Under the pieces are notes generated by a model, which was given only the letters and a program-made list of their open reading frames with translations, had not been told where the DNA came from and ran no database searches. A program made the translations under genes and the position numbers. From Croceitalea dokdonensis DOKDO 023 (lineage in GTDB: Bacteria > Bacteroidota > Bacteroidia > Flavobacteriales > Flavobacteriaceae): a stretch of DNA of 64,000 bases. This document shows positions 1 through 9,489 of the stretch, piece after piece. The stretch is from contig NZ_LDJX01000007.1 of NCBI RefSeq assembly GCF_001306415.1, positions 124,001 through 188,000 of the forward strand, written 5' to 3'. Every line of letters starts with the position of its first letter. Position 1 is the first letter of the stretch.

Positions 1-907
1 GCTCTTCATAGCTTGCATCTCCGCCGCCGCCATTGTTTCTTATGTCGATTAGAAAATTAGGTGCATTTAGAATATCCAAATTATGGGCCTTAAGGAGACT
101 GTCTATTTTCCGTTTTTCAGAAGGATTGAAACTTGGAATTCTAAGGTATACCGTACTAGTGTCTAGTTGTCTAAAATAGGGTTCTGTCGCCTCTATGGCC
201 TCCAAATATCGGTCTACAATAGAGTTTGGTGATGATGGTGAAGACTTGCGTTTAAGGGAGATAAAATCCATGATTAAATAATCAGATTCCCATAGCTGAG
301 CGTTTTCGATACTTTCTTCAGAATAATCGCCCTTGTAATACACTGCGGATGCATCTTCCTTTATCCTCAGTTTTATGTCTCCCTTCTGCCACTTGCTAGT
401 ACCTGGATCAATAATAAAGCCGAAATACTCATCACCAATTTTCCTAATTCCAAATTTCGTACGGCTCGCTAACCCATATCCCTTCGAAATCAGCACTACT
501 TTTTGTTGAAAGATATAAGTTGAATTCCTCTAAATTGAAGTCAATTTTTTTCCATTTTTTTTTGCTTTACGCTCTTGTTTAGGTGTACTATCCGCTTTAC
601 TATCAGTTACTTTGGAAGGTAAAACGGCAAAGCCAAGATGGCCAGATCTAAAAAATTTCATCCATTCATCAATGGTTGCGGCACACTGTGTAATGTCAGA
701 AATAGATGTTACTTTCTGTTCAAATAAAGCAGTATGTATCTTGTAAGCTTGAGGTTTGCCTGGCATATTCATGATTGTAGAAAAGCCGGCATCATTTTCC
801 TCAAATACTTTCCTAGCCCACTCAAGTGTGGCCTTACAGTCACAAGTATGTGCAAAGCCATTGGAGGTTAGTTGAATTAAAACGACCAGGATAGTTATTT
901 TTTTCAT
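1..907 (-). pseudogene. S41 family peptidase (tail-specific protease type), frameshifted, partial
   Basis: The gene starts at 907 with a signal peptide and a CDCK segment typical of exported flavobacterial S41 peptidases. Its open frame ends at a stop at 530-532. The homologous reading continues in another frame (...IDFNLEEFNLYLS, then FEGIWVSEPYEI) and returns to the first frame with GIRKIGDEYFGF. It then runs to the window edge through LRIPSF and the DIRNNGGGG signature. Two compensating indels explain this: one base missing in the T9 run at 555-563, and one extra base near 452-457. The catalytic Ser-Lys region lies beyond position 1. The start overlaps the end of the upstream hydrolase gene (ATGA). 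It is either a true pseudogene or two sequencing errors; the family call is confident, the inactivation less so. Confidence 0.8.
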
Positions 908-2328
908 TTTTTGCGCACATATGTTCTATCTAATCCTGTTTCTTTTTGCTGTAATCTATAGCCGTTAACAACATCTTCATTGTCAATATTAAACTTAAAT
1001 GTTACTTCTGGACGAAAGCCAATAATACTAAATTCAGTCTCTGTAATCGGTTTTAATTCAAATTGACCGCTATCCCACAGTCTCCCAAATTCAAAAGTAA
1101 TCTCCGATTCTCGTCCATCCCAAATATAGGTTCCCACATATTTTTTAAGTACTTCTTCGGGCAATTCAAAAGATTTCTCTATCGGTTGGTCATACAAAAT
1201 CTTACGAGCGTATTTAGCAGGACTAGTTGTGATTTTATTTTCAATATTTATAAGTTGAATAATCGTTTTATCAGTATCTAAATGTCTTTCAATAATCGTC
1301 AAATAACCAGCCCAACGACCTGTATGAAGAACTCTTTTACCATATAGACTATCGTTTCTAACGAACCAGCCAAATCCATAACCAGTTTCTTCCTTATTTT
1401 CTGTTGGATACGAGGAAAAAATTAATTTTTTGTTTTCGTTATTTACAAGTTCGTTACCGTAGAGTGCCCTATCCCACTTATATAGGTCTTTCAAATTAGA
1501 ATTAACCATTCCATCACCAACAATACCATCTAAATAAATGACTTTACTATCTTCAGGGGATTCATCAGGTACTATATTTCGCTTCAAGCTATCTGAATAA
1601 ATATAGCCTAGTGCATAATTATTTATTTTCTTTGGATTATATCTTCTCCGGTAAACAAAGCTATTGTCCATTTCAAGCGGTTCAAATATCTTTTCTTTCA
1701 AATAGTCCTCAAATGATTTTCCACTCACTCTTTCTATGATGGTACCAAGTATTAAATACCCTGTGTTGCTGTAGCTATATTTTTGATTCGGTTCAAATTC
1801 CTTTTTAGGCTTTAGTTTTGCAAAAATTTTAATCACATCCTCATTAGTTGCTATTTTAGATTTGTCCCAATTATCTTCCATAATATTCATATAATCAGGT
1901 AAACCACCGGTATGTATTAAAAGATTCTTTATAGTAACACCTGAGTAATGCTTTAATTCTGGTATGTACTTGCTAATCGGGTCATTATAAGAGAGCTTCC
2001 CATCTTTTTGAAGTTGTACAATTCCCATCGCTGTAAATTGTTTTGATACAGATGCTAATTCAAAAGAGGTCTCAATGTTTAATTTTTCATTCGTTTTTTG
2101 GTTGGCAATTCCATAACTTTTTTGAAATATAACTTTACCTTTTTCTGCCACAAGTACATTTCCATTAAATTCATTTCTTTCAAAATGCGCAGAATAAACG
2201 GAATCTAATCGTTGCGTTTTATCATTTTTCACAACTTCATATTTAGCTGTAGTTGTGTTTGTTTTTTTTGTATTCTTACATGCAATTATTAGAAATAGTG
2301 CAGATAAGAGAAATATTGATTTTTTCAT
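904..2328 (-). CDS. Serine hydrolase lipoprotein, class C beta-lactamase family
   Basis: This is a penicillin-binding-protein/beta-lactamase-fold enzyme of the PF00144 type. It probably acts as an esterase, peptidase or amide hydrolase at the periplasmic face of a membrane. The chosen ATG at 2328 places a lipoprotein signal at the very N-terminus, with a lipobox ending LIIAC (Cys17); a start 33 bases upstream would put extra residues before it. Visible motifs are SxxK (S93-V-S-K96), YxN (Y186-S-N188) and, in place of KTG, an HTGRWAGY stretch. About 100 residues follow the hydrolase domain, as in related exported proteins. It overlaps the S41 peptidase start by four bases, so the two were probably co-transcribed. 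The substrate cannot be read from the sequence. Confidence 0.88.
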   Translation of the reverse strand: MKKSIFLLSALFLIIACKNTKKTNTTTAKYEVVKNDKTQRLDSVYSAHFERNEFNGNVLVAEKGKVIFQKSYGIANQKTNEKLNIETSFELASVSKQFTAMGIVQLQKDGKLSYNDPISKYIPELKHYSGVTIKNLLIHTGGLPDYMNIMEDNWDKSKIATNEDVIKIFAKLKPKKEFEPNQKYSYSNTGYLILGTIIERVSGKSFEDYLKEKIFEPLEMDNSFVYRRRYNPKKINNYALGYIYSDSLKRNIVPDESPEDSKVIYLDGIVGDGMVNSNLKDLYKWDRALYGNELVNNENKKLIFSSYPTENKEETGYGFGWFVRNDSLYGKRVLHTGRWAGYLTIIERHLDTDKTIIQLINIENKITTSPAKYARKILYDQPIEKSFELPEEVLKKYVGTYIWDGRESEITFEFGRLWDSGQFELKPITETEFSIIGFRPEVTFKFNIDNEDVVNGYRLQQKETGLDRTYVRKK

Positions 2329-2389
2329 TTTTATATCGTTTATTGTTTTTGGTGTATTCACTGGTTTAAACTGTAATTGTCTAAAAAAA

Positions 2390-2938
2390 CTACTCTTTCT
2401 TTAAAATATCACGTATAATCTTGAGGTGATGCTCCGTATGAATAGTAAGAAACTTAATGGTCTCATCTCTATTCATAGTCCCAAGCATTGGATGATTAAA
2501 ATGCTTTTTTTCTGCAAGCGCAGCCAACTTTTCCGCTGTGGCGAGCGCTTCATCATAATGCATTTGTAACGTTTTGATTGTTAAATTTCCTTTTGGGCTT
2601 ACGGACTCTGGCGCAGTAACTTTTCCTCTAGGCAGTGTATTAGAAGTAAACACATAGTCTCGTGTCTGATTGGGTTCCGCTTTATAATTACTTTCATTAG
2701 AATACTTTAGCGCTTTATGTAACTGATTTACCATTAAATAAATATGATCCATATGCCAAGCAACAGAAGCTTCTGACACTTCAAGGTTTATGGTATCCCG
2801 CACAGGAATATAGGATGCCACCTCATTGAGTTTTACATTGAGCTTAGAATTTCTTTGCTCTAGTTTTATACTTGTAGCGCTGCTTAATAATAAGATTCCT
2901 GTCATAAAGATTAAGATGTTGTAAATACGATTTTTCAT
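2390..2938 (-). CDS. DUF1569 protein (DinB-like four-helix fold)
   Basis: The 182-residue protein has an N-terminal hydrophobic stretch (about residues 7-24), so it is probably exported or membrane-anchored. The rest looks like the DUF1569/DinB superfamily. Histidines that would bind a metal sit in the WHMDH segment near residue 61 and in the HTEHH segment near the C-terminus, with the HPMLG motif between them. Family members are thought to be metal-dependent hydrolases or thiol transferases, but no substrate is known to me. It lies in the same direction as the serine hydrolase, about 60 bases upstream of it, and may share its transcript. Confidence 0.75.
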   Translation of the reverse strand: MKNRIYNILIFMTGILLLSSATSIKLEQRNSKLNVKLNEVASYIPVRDTINLEVSEASVAWHMDHIYLMVNQLHKALKYSNESNYKAEPNQTRDYVFTSNTLPRGKVTAPESVSPKGNLTIKTLQMHYDEALATAEKLAALAEKKHFNHPMLGTMNRDETIKFLTIHTEHHLKIIRDILKKE

Positions 2939-3036
2939 AAGTCTATTTTCAAATGGTTTGGCTCAAAAATAGGCTTGTAATCAGTACCTAGGATAAAATT
3001 GGGATGGGTGTGCCACTTTTGTGATGAATGGGAACG

Positions 3037-3876
3037 CTAGTAAAAGTCAGCTTTGGAAAAGGATCTAGAAACGGGAATACTTGTAACTACCTTATCTAGT
3101 TGTATGGTTAGTGCTCTGGCATTGCCATCAATGGATTTTATATGTTGTGTATTGATAAGGTAAGAACGATGACAACGTTTTATTTGAGAAAGATTTTCTA
3201 ACTGTATTTCAAGCTGTTTTAAAGAAAGTCTAATGAGTTTATCAGTAAGGATACCTTCCTTAAGGTAATAAATCGTCACATAATTCCCCTCAGATTGTGC
3301 ATATACAAACTCCGATAATTGCATTACAGTAGGAGATGCCTTTACACTTTCTTCGTGTATTTGTACCGTAGTGGTCTTTTCCTCGGCTGCAGGCGGCAAC
3401 TTAATGGAAAGTAATTGAGCTCTCTTAATATTACGTTTTGTAAGTGTCCGCTCCATAAAAAAAATCAAGCCTACGATAGGGAAAATCCCTATCGAAAAGG
3501 TGATTTTAAGAAAACCAAAAAATGCTTGAAATGAAAATTCTGCACGCCCTACGAAATAATTATGTAAACAAATAAAAACGTTTACCATTAGAATGCAACA
3601 CAATTGTAACAGAATTTCTTTTCCTATAGTCCATCTTTCTGGACGAAAAAACTGCCCATATAGTTGAGGAAGAAAAAAATAGGTGGCAGTCACACCAAGA
3701 AAGACCGAAAACCCAATACCTGCTAAGAATGCATATTTGTAGGTGGTTAATCGTGCCGTGCCAAAAGGTTCAAAAACAATCAAAAAAACAAAAACAAAAA
3801 TACCTGATAATAAAGCAAATAACCACTTGTACTTAGCAGATTGCAATAATGGATAAGGTAGATTTAGCCACTGCAT
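3037..3876 (-). CDS. Membrane-anchored LytTR transcriptional regulator
   Basis: The first 150 residues hold four predicted membrane helices, including one at FALLSGIFVFVFLIVFEPFG. A linker of about 40 residues leads to a C-terminal LytTR DNA-binding domain (about residues 180-279), recognisable by YAQSEGNYV, IRLSLKQLE, CHRSYLIN and VPVSRS-like SIPVSRS. There is no receiver domain, so the signal probably comes through the membrane part. LytTR proteins bind direct repeats upstream of target promoters. The start lies 6 bases after the stop of a small upstream gene (3883-4149), suggesting one operon. The target genes are unknown. Confidence 0.88.
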   Translation of the reverse strand: MQWLNLPYPLLQSAKYKWLFALLSGIFVFVFLIVFEPFGTARLTTYKYAFLAGIGFSVFLGVTATYFFLPQLYGQFFRPERWTIGKEILLQLCCILMVNVFICLHNYFVGRAEFSFQAFFGFLKITFSIGIFPIVGLIFFMERTLTKRNIKRAQLLSIKLPPAAEEKTTTVQIHEESVKASPTVMQLSEFVYAQSEGNYVTIYYLKEGILTDKLIRLSLKQLEIQLENLSQIKRCHRSYLINTQHIKSIDGNARALTIQLDKVVTSIPVSRSFSKADFY

Positions 3877-3882
3877 GAAGAA

Positions 3883-4149
3883 TTAGTATATTTTTGGCTG
3901 ACAGGTAAATGTATCATCATATCGCCCTTTTTTAGCTACAAGCATATCCATGATATGTTGATTTGCACTAACGTCAGCTTCAATAACCAAAATTTTGTGC
4001 GCCTGTTTTATGGAGTTGAGTGGGTGCAGAATTATTCCCCTGGTTCTCCCTTGATATAACGATACTGCCAACTGATAAAGTGCCTCACTCTGTATGTCCA
4101 ACTTTAATCTAGTTTCGTCAAGGTGAATTTTAGCCTTATTTTTTTTCAA
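3883..4149 (-). CDS. Small hypothetical protein in operon with the LytTR regulator
   Basis: I do not recognise this 88-residue protein. It is soluble-looking, with a lysine-rich start (MKKNKAK), a central helical LYQLAVSLYQ segment and a C-terminal MLVAKKGRYDD stretch with a single Cys. No signal peptide or membrane segment is seen. Amino-acid use is balanced, unlike chance open frames in AT-rich spacers. Its stop is 6 bases before the LytTR regulator start on the same strand, so it may be translationally coupled and may be a partner of that regulator. That it is a gene is likely but not certain. Confidence 0.55.
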   Translation of the reverse strand: MKKNKAKIHLDETRLKLDIQSEALYQLAVSLYQGRTRGIILHPLNSIKQAHKILVIEADVSANQHIMDMLVAKKGRYDDTFTCQPKIY

Positions 4150-4603
4150 TTATAGCAATCAATTTTAGGAACTTTAAAGGATTGTTTTAATGCAATTGAT
4201 ACGGATTATATCCTTCATTGACATTAAAATTCGCTTTCCATTAGTGGTTTACAATTTTTTCTATAGAAGTAAAGTTACCTTACTCTTTGTTAAATTCAAC
4301 ATTTTCTATTATAAAATCTTTAAAAAGTACGTTTATCTTGTAGGCTTTTCTATAAACGACTTCCTCCCTTTAAACGGGACTTTTTAAAATTGCGACTAAC
4401 CCGTTGTGCGTTATAAATTCCGCTAAAAACGAAATCTATCGTACATTTCTATGATTTTACCGAACGTAATTCATAAAATGCGGGATTATCTTTTCATCAA
4501 AAAACGAAATGAAGAATGTTGTTGTCTACGGCATTAATTACGCCCAACTTATTTTTATGTGCTTGTAATTTCTAATTCCTACCTTTATACTAGCTTATAA
4601 TGC
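4150..4603. other. 454-bp AT-rich intergenic region
   Basis: The spacer lies between the small gene leading the LytTR operon and the DUF3570 gene, which are divergent, so it should hold promoters for both. An open frame at 4190-4387 is built of F, I, Y and K and looks like chance. At 4397-4409 it contains TAACCCGTTGTGC, which recurs exactly at 18136-18148. I see no RNA gene. Confidence 0.5.
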
Positions 4604-5872
4604 ATGCGTAAAAGATATATTTGTGGGACTGTATGGTTTTTGCTGGGTAGCTTAGGCTATGGGCAACAAACAGATACGCCCTATAAAAAAAGGGTGCTGG
4701 AAGCCAGTGAGTTGGATATGTTGTTCAGTTACTATAGCCAAGAAGGCCAAAATGCCGCCGTCAATGGGGGTGAAGGTACGGAAGAATTGATTGACGCCAC
4801 CTCTACCATTGTATTAAGGATGCCCTTAAATTCAGATGATGTACTCACCGTGGACGCGGGCATTTCTGCCTACACCTCCGCTTCTTCCAGTAATATCAAT
4901 CCGTTTGATGGAACTGGTGTGGCCTCTCCTTTTGATGCTTCTTCCGGGGAATCTCGCCAAGATGTTTTGGCCTACGTGAATCCATCATACGCCCATAGTT
5001 CCAACGACAGAAACCGTGTATGGAGCACCAACGCTTATGTATCTAATGAATACGACTATTTGTCCTTAGGTTTTGGCGGTTCTTATGCCTATCTGTTCAA
5101 TGAAAAAAACACCGAAGTTTATGTTGGTGCCCAAGTGTACTTGGATCGTTGGGACCCGCAGTACCCTGTAGAGCTACGTGGTGATTTTGCTGCCGAAATT
5201 AACGGATATAACCCTGATTTTGAAAGGTTTGATAACGTAAACCGTAATTCTTTCAGTCTTTCCCTAGGCTTTTCCCAAATTCTGGGAAAGCGTTTGCAAG
5301 GGGCCCTTTCCGTAGATATTGTGCAACAAGAGGGTTTGTTGAGTACCCCTTTTCAACGGGTGTATTTTGGGGATAGGGCCGATTTTTTTGTGGAGGATTT
5401 TCAGTTGGCAGATGACGTGGAACGTCTTCCGGCAACACGATTTAAAATTCCAATTGGAGGCAGATTAAATTATTACCTCAATGATTTTCTCATCATCCGG
5501 TCTTTCTACCGCTATTATTTAGACGATTGGGGATTGCGTTCACATACCGCCAGTTTGGAAACACCAATTAAACTCAACGATAAATTCACCTTATACCCCT
5601 CATACCGCTACTACCAACAGTCTGGGATGGACTACTTTTTTGAAAAGGAAAGGGCAACATCGGATTTTGAGTTTTACACTTCGGATTTTGACCTCTCCAA
5701 TTACACGGCCAATCAATTTGGTTTTGGTATTCAGTACAAGGATATTTTTACCACGGCCAAGCTGTTGCTATTGGGATTAAAAACGGTGGACCTGCGCTAT
5801 AATTTTTATGATCGTAGCGATGGCCTTTCTGCCTCCATTGTAACCTTGGGTACAACCTTTATTATTGATTGA
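4604..5872 (+). CDS. DUF3570 outer-membrane beta-barrel protein
   Basis: A signal peptide (about residues 1-20, ending GYGQ) is followed by the VLEASELDMLFSYY start typical of DUF3570 proteins, then the RMPLNSDDVLTVDAG and SASSSNINPFD segments. The remainder alternates aromatic and polar residues, as expected for a beta barrel, and ends in a terminal strand (TTFIID). In other Bacteroidetes, DUF3570 genes often sit beside a DUF4266 lipoprotein and an ApbE-type FMN transferase. Neither is next to this copy, so it stands alone here. Its function is not established. Confidence 0.88.
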   Translation: MRKRYICGTVWFLLGSLGYGQQTDTPYKKRVLEASELDMLFSYYSQEGQNAAVNGGEGTEELIDATSTIVLRMPLNSDDVLTVDAGISAYTSASSSNINPFDGTGVASPFDASSGESRQDVLAYVNPSYAHSSNDRNRVWSTNAYVSNEYDYLSLGFGGSYAYLFNEKNTEVYVGAQVYLDRWDPQYPVELRGDFAAEINGYNPDFERFDNVNRNSFSLSLGFSQILGKRLQGALSVDIVQQEGLLSTPFQRVYFGDRADFFVEDFQLADDVERLPATRFKIPIGGRLNYYLNDFLIIRSFYRYYLDDWGLRSHTASLETPIKLNDKFTLYPSYRYYQQSGMDYFFEKERATSDFEFYTSDFDLSNYTANQFGFGIQYKDIFTTAKLLLLGLKTVDLRYNFYDRSDGLSASIVTLGTTFIID

Positions 5873-6142
5873 ATGTTGCTTCCATATGGAAAAGCAGATA
5901 CACATCTTAAAACCCAAGCCAACTGCTTATCCCCTGATACTTCTGTGGCGCAAAACAGCGAAGCTAGGACCACATCCTTAAAGTTTTTTCTGATTGGTCT
6001 ACTTCACCATGAAAAAGTAACGCAGACCATTTAGGTTCAAAGGCACAAATATCTTGGTTGCGAAATCCAATCGCTTACCGCAACGAAGCTATTTTAAATG
6101 TACAAATTAATTGTAAATTCGCTAATCCTAGGAGATTGAACT

Positions 6143-7219
6143 ATGCTTGATAAACTTAATATTGTAAAGCAGCGCTTTGATGAGGTAGCTGATCTAATTA
6201 TACAGCCAGACATTGTCACGGACCAAAAACGCTATGTGACCTTGAACAAAGAGTACAAGGAGCTCAAGGCCCTTTGTGAAAAAAGGGACCAATATATTAC
6301 CTTGACCAATAACCTTAAGGAAGCAGAGGAAATTGTTGCAGACGGCAGTGATCCAGAAATGGTTGAAATGGCCAAAATGCAATATGATGAGGCCAAAGAA
6401 GCACTCCCGCCCTTGGAAGAGGAAATTAAATTGATGCTCATTCCCAAAGACCCGGAGGATTCCAAAGATGTGGTCATGGAGGTACGTGCTGGCACCGGAG
6501 GGGATGAGGCCAGTATTTTTGCGGGTGATTTATTTAGGATGTACACCAAGTACTGTGAATCCAAAGGATGGAAAACCAATATTATTGACCTTAGCGAGGG
6601 TACCAGTGGAGGATACAAGGAAATCCATTTTGAGGTAACTGGGGAGGATGTTTATGGAACCTTAAAGTTTGAGGCCGGAGTGCACCGGGTGCAACGGGTG
6701 CCGCAGACCGAAACCCAGGGTAGGGTGCATACCAGTGCGGCCACTGTGATGGTGATTCCTGAGGCGGAGGAGTTTGACGTACAGATAGACCCTAAAGATG
6801 TGCGTATTGATTTTTTCTGTTCTTCCGGACCAGGTGGCCAATCCGTAAATACCACCTATTCTGCGGTACGTCTTACACACTTGCCAACAGGGTTGGTAGC
6901 TCAGTGCCAAGATCAAAAATCACAACATAAGAACAAAGAGAAGGCCTTTAAGGTGCTACGTTCCAGGTTGTATGATTTGGAACTGGCCAAAAAACAGGAG
7001 GCGGATGCCGCCAAACGAAATTCACAGGTAAGCAGTGGGGACCGTTCTGCCAAAATTAGAACCTACAATTATCCGCAAGGCCGGGTAACGGACCATAGGA
7101 TAGGGCTCACCTTGTACGATTTACAAAACATTATCAACGGCGATATTCAAAAAATCATTGATGAGCTAATGTTGGTTGAAAACACCGAGAAATTAAAAGA
7201 AGCCTCCGAAATATTTTAG
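6143..7219 (+). CDS. prfA: Peptide chain release factor 1
   Basis: RF1 recognises UAA and UAG in the ribosomal A site and triggers peptide release. The 358-residue length is normal. The codon-recognition tripeptide PxT is present as PQT in [10 protein letters not shown]. The GGQ motif in [12 protein letters not shown] (about residues 231-233) enters the peptidyl-transferase centre; its Gln is normally methylated by PrmC. The N-terminal coiled domain and C-terminal helical end are complete. The pyrF gene follows 55 bases downstream on the same strand, so co-transcription is plausible. Confidence 0.97.
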   Translation: MLDKLNIVKQRFDEVADLIIQPDIVTDQKRYVTLNKEYKELKALCEKRDQYITLTNNLKEAEEIVADGSDPEMVEMAKMQYDEAKEALPPLEEEIKLMLIPKDPEDSKDVVMEVRAGTGGDEASIFAGDLFRMYTKYCESKGWKTNIIDLSEGTSGGYKEIHFEVTGEDVYGTLKFEAGVHRVQRVPQTETQGRVHTSAATVMVIPEAEEFDVQIDPKDVRIDFFCSSGPGGQSVNTTYSAVRLTHLPTGLVAQCQDQKSQHKNKEKAFKVLRSRLYDLELAKKQEADAAKRNSQVSSGDRSAKIRTYNYPQGRVTDHRIGLTLYDLQNIINGDIQKIIDELMLVENTEKLKEASEIF

Positions 7220-7274
7220 GTAGGGACGCCGGTTCCCCGTCATATATTTTCACCATTGATTAGACCGTTTTAGA

Positions 7275-8102
7275 ATGAACATAGCAGCGTTAATTGCCCA
7301 GATCAAAAAAAAACAATCTTTTCTTTGTGTGGGCCTAGATACCGATTTGGATAAGATTCCAAAGCACCTTTTAAGGGAGGAAGACCCTATTTTTGCTTTT
7401 AACAAGGCTATTATAGATGCCACGCAGGCCTATTGCGTAGCGTACAAACCTAACATTGCCTTTTACGAGGCCTACGGGTTGGAAGGTTGGAAAGCCTTGG
7501 AAAAAACCATTGGCTATTTAAATACAAAGTATCCGGAACAGTTCACCATTGCAGATGCCAAGAGGGGAGATATTGGCAATACATCAACCCGCTATGCCAA
7601 GGCATTTTTTGAGACCTTAAATTTTGATTCCATTACCATAGCCCCATACATGGGCAAGGATTCCGTAGAGCCCTTTTTGGAGTTTGAGGATAAGCACGCC
7701 ATTTTATTGGCATTGACGTCTAATAAAGGGGCTTTTGATTTTCAAACCAAACGGTTGAAGAATGAAGAATTGTACAAAGAGGTACTGGCCACTGCAACTA
7801 CCTATAAAAATGCGGAAAGGTTGATGTTCGTTGTAGGGGCAACAAAGGCCAATTATTTAACCGATATCCGAAAAATTGTTCCCAACAGCTTTCTCTTGGT
7901 GCCGGGAGTAGGTGCCCAAGGGGGAAGTTTAAAGGAAGTTTGTACCTATGGCATGACAGACAATGTGGGACTCTTGGTAAACTCCAGCAGGGGCATTATT
8001 TATGCTGAAAATGGGAATGATTTTGCGCAAGCTGCCGCCGCAAAAGCAAAGGCATTGCAGACTGAGATGAAAGCAGAGCTAAAGCGGGCAAACTTGGTGT
8101 AA
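7275..8102 (+). CDS. pyrF: Orotidine-5'-phosphate decarboxylase
   Basis: PyrF makes UMP from OMP, the last step of de novo pyrimidine synthesis. The catalytic Asp-Lys-Asp array is visible in [11 protein letters not shown] (D94, K96, D99), and CVGLDTD near the N-terminus binds substrate. The 275-residue length, longer than the E. coli type, and the C-terminal PGVGAQGG phosphate-binding loop match the type-2 OMP decarboxylases. It follows prfA on the same strand. The gene ends directly against a convergent small gene at 8103. Confidence 0.96.
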   Translation: MNIAALIAQIKKKQSFLCVGLDTDLDKIPKHLLREEDPIFAFNKAIIDATQAYCVAYKPNIAFYEAYGLEGWKALEKTIGYLNTKYPEQFTIADAKRGDIGNTSTRYAKAFFETLNFDSITIAPYMGKDSVEPFLEFEDKHAILLALTSNKGAFDFQTKRLKNEELYKEVLATATTYKNAERLMFVVGATKANYLTDIRKIVPNSFLLVPGVGAQGGSLKEVCTYGMTDNVGLLVNSSRGIIYAENGNDFAQAAAAKAKALQTEMKAELKRANLV

Positions 8103-8297
8103 TTACACCAAGTTATCCAGTATGGTCTTTATCTGTAGGGCCTTGGATTCAAAGAATTCTGCCAGTTTCGCATTCGTTTTATGCAGGCCGGAGGCACGCT
8201 CTAAAAAGAGCTGGTACCGGTGTTCTAGGATAAGTGAGGCCTGTTGGCCACTGGTAATGGATTTAGTGGCTCCCACCCTGCAATATTGATTTTCCAT
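8103..8297 (-). CDS. Small conserved-looking hypothetical protein
   Basis: The 64-residue protein is predicted to be mostly alpha-helical and soluble (ASLILEHRYQLFLERASG, then AKLAEFFESKALQIKTILDNLV). I do not recognise a domain. A Bacteroidetes-type -7 element, TATCTTTG on the minus strand at 8318-8325, lies about 20 bases upstream of the ATG, which supports a real gene. Its stop abuts the pyrF stop in convergent orientation. Confidence 0.6.
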   Translation of the reverse strand: MENQYCRVGATKSITSGQQASLILEHRYQLFLERASGLHKTNAKLAEFFESKALQIKTILDNLV

Positions 8298-8317
8298 TTT
8301 AATAAGATTTGTTCTAA

Positions 8318-8325
8318 CAAAGATA
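8318..8325 (-). promoter_or_regulatory. Candidate -7 promoter element for the small gene at 8103-8297
   Basis: Read on the minus strand the bases are TATCTTTG, a full match to the Bacteroidetes TAnnTTTG consensus, 20 bases before the start codon. I see no TTG at the expected upstream distance, so only the -7 half is supported. Confidence 0.45.
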
Positions 8326-8476
8326 CGTTGAGATTCAATTTTTAGATGTTTGGCAGTAGGTGTATTAATCTAAAAATCAAGTAGTTTGTCTATTTTTAAC
8401 TGAAATTTTACAGTTCTTGTCCTTAGAACAAGGTTTGTTGGTAAAAAATTAACGTACTTTTAATCAAAAGAATTCT

Positions 8477-9262
8477 TTGCTTCATTACAATACATATCAT
8501 CATAAAACATCCAAGGAGTGGGTTACCTTTGTGCATGGCGCGGGCGGTAGCTCCTCTATTTGGTTTAAACAACTGCGGGATTTCAGAAAACATTTTAACA
8601 TCCTATTGTTGGATTTAAGGGGACATGGGAACTCAAAACCCAACCTTAAAGATGCATTTAATGATAAGTATACCTTTGATAGCATTACGGAAGATATCAT
8701 CAAGGTCATTGATCATGAGCAGATAGAAAAATCCCATTTTGTAGGTATTTCTTTGGGTACTATCCTCATTAGAAATATAGCGGAAAAATACCCGCATCGG
8801 GTAGCGAGTATGGTAATGGGCGGAGCAATTATGAAACTTAATTTCCGGTCTCAAGTTTTAATGAGACTGGGCGTGGTGTTTAAATCCGTGATTCCTTATC
8901 TGTGGCTGTACAAATTTTTTGCCTTTGTCATCATGCCCAACAAAAACCATAAAGAATCCCGCTCGTTATTTGTAAGGGAGGCAAAAAAATTATATCAAAA
9001 AGAATTTATCCGCTGGTTTAAGTTGGCCTCGGAAATTAATCCGTTGTTACGCTTTTTTAGGGCTGTGGATATTAAAATCCCCACCTTGTACGTGATGGGG
9101 CAGGAAGATTACCTGTTTTTGCCCACCATCCGCAAAGTGGTTAAAAAGCATGAGGTTTCCACGCTCTTTGTCGTGGAGAACTGCGGTCATGTGGTAAACG
9201 TGGAGCAGCCTTTGATATTCAATGAAAACGTGATACGCTATTTATCGTCCTTAAAGAAATAG
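8477..9262 (+). CDS. Alpha/beta-fold hydrolase
   Basis: The 261-residue protein has a classical alpha/beta-hydrolase core. VHGAGG near residue 20 forms the oxyanion hole, S92 in GISLGT is the nucleophile, a late GQEDYL segment gives the acid, and CGHVVNVEQP gives the histidine. There is no signal peptide, so it is cytoplasmic. Translation seems to start at TTG, since no ATG precedes the conserved core. Substrates of this family range from esters to enol-lactones and cannot be told here. A strong terminator follows at 9295-9319. Confidence 0.85.
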   Translation: MLHYNTYHHKTSKEWVTFVHGAGGSSSIWFKQLRDFRKHFNILLLDLRGHGNSKPNLKDAFNDKYTFDSITEDIIKVIDHEQIEKSHFVGISLGTILIRNIAEKYPHRVASMVMGGAIMKLNFRSQVLMRLGVVFKSVIPYLWLYKFFAFVIMPNKNHKESRSLFVREAKKLYQKEFIRWFKLASEINPLLRFFRAVDIKIPTLYVMGQEDYLFLPTIRKVVKKHEVSTLFVVENCGHVVNVEQPLIFNENVIRYLSSLKK

Positions 9263-9294
9263 ATCAAAATTCCTCAAGGCTTTAAAAACAAAAA

Positions 9295-9319
9295 ACCGGT
9301 GCTCCCACCGGTTTTTTTT
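9295..9319 (+). terminator. Rho-independent terminator after the alpha/beta hydrolase
   Basis: A perfect 7-bp stem (ACCGGTG/CACCGGT, 9295-9301 with 9306-9312) has a 4-base loop and is followed by a run of eight T. An A tract precedes it, so it could also end transcripts coming from the minus strand. Confidence 0.9.
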
Positions 9320-9489
9320 AACTAACTAACTCAAAAAAATGCTAACTCAAATAACGTGGTTAAAATTCGATTAAATCCTTGTTACCAAGGTTAATTAAAT
9401 TTTAGCAATATGTTATAATTGCTTTATTTTCTTGAAGTTATAACGCCCGTAAATCTGCATTATTGTAAATGGTAAATATTAAAAGTTCG
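9320..9489. other. AT-rich spacer with short repeats
   Basis: The stretch between the terminator and the end of the DUF4197 gene carries CTAACTCAAA twice (9326-9335 and 9342-9351) and a small hairpin CCTTGTTACCAAGG at 9376-9389. It could be a 3' untranslated region or a small RNA. No matching promoter is seen. Confidence 0.3.

Noticed and set aside
4190-4387. 65-codon plus-strand open frame
   Set aside because: Composition is dominated by F, I, Y, K and L in an AT-rich promoter spacer, with no domain, signal or partner; it looks like chance.
6232-6916. Minus-strand open frames within prfA
   Set aside because: They are antisense shadows of a highly conserved gene, rich in Ser and Pro as expected from reversed codons.
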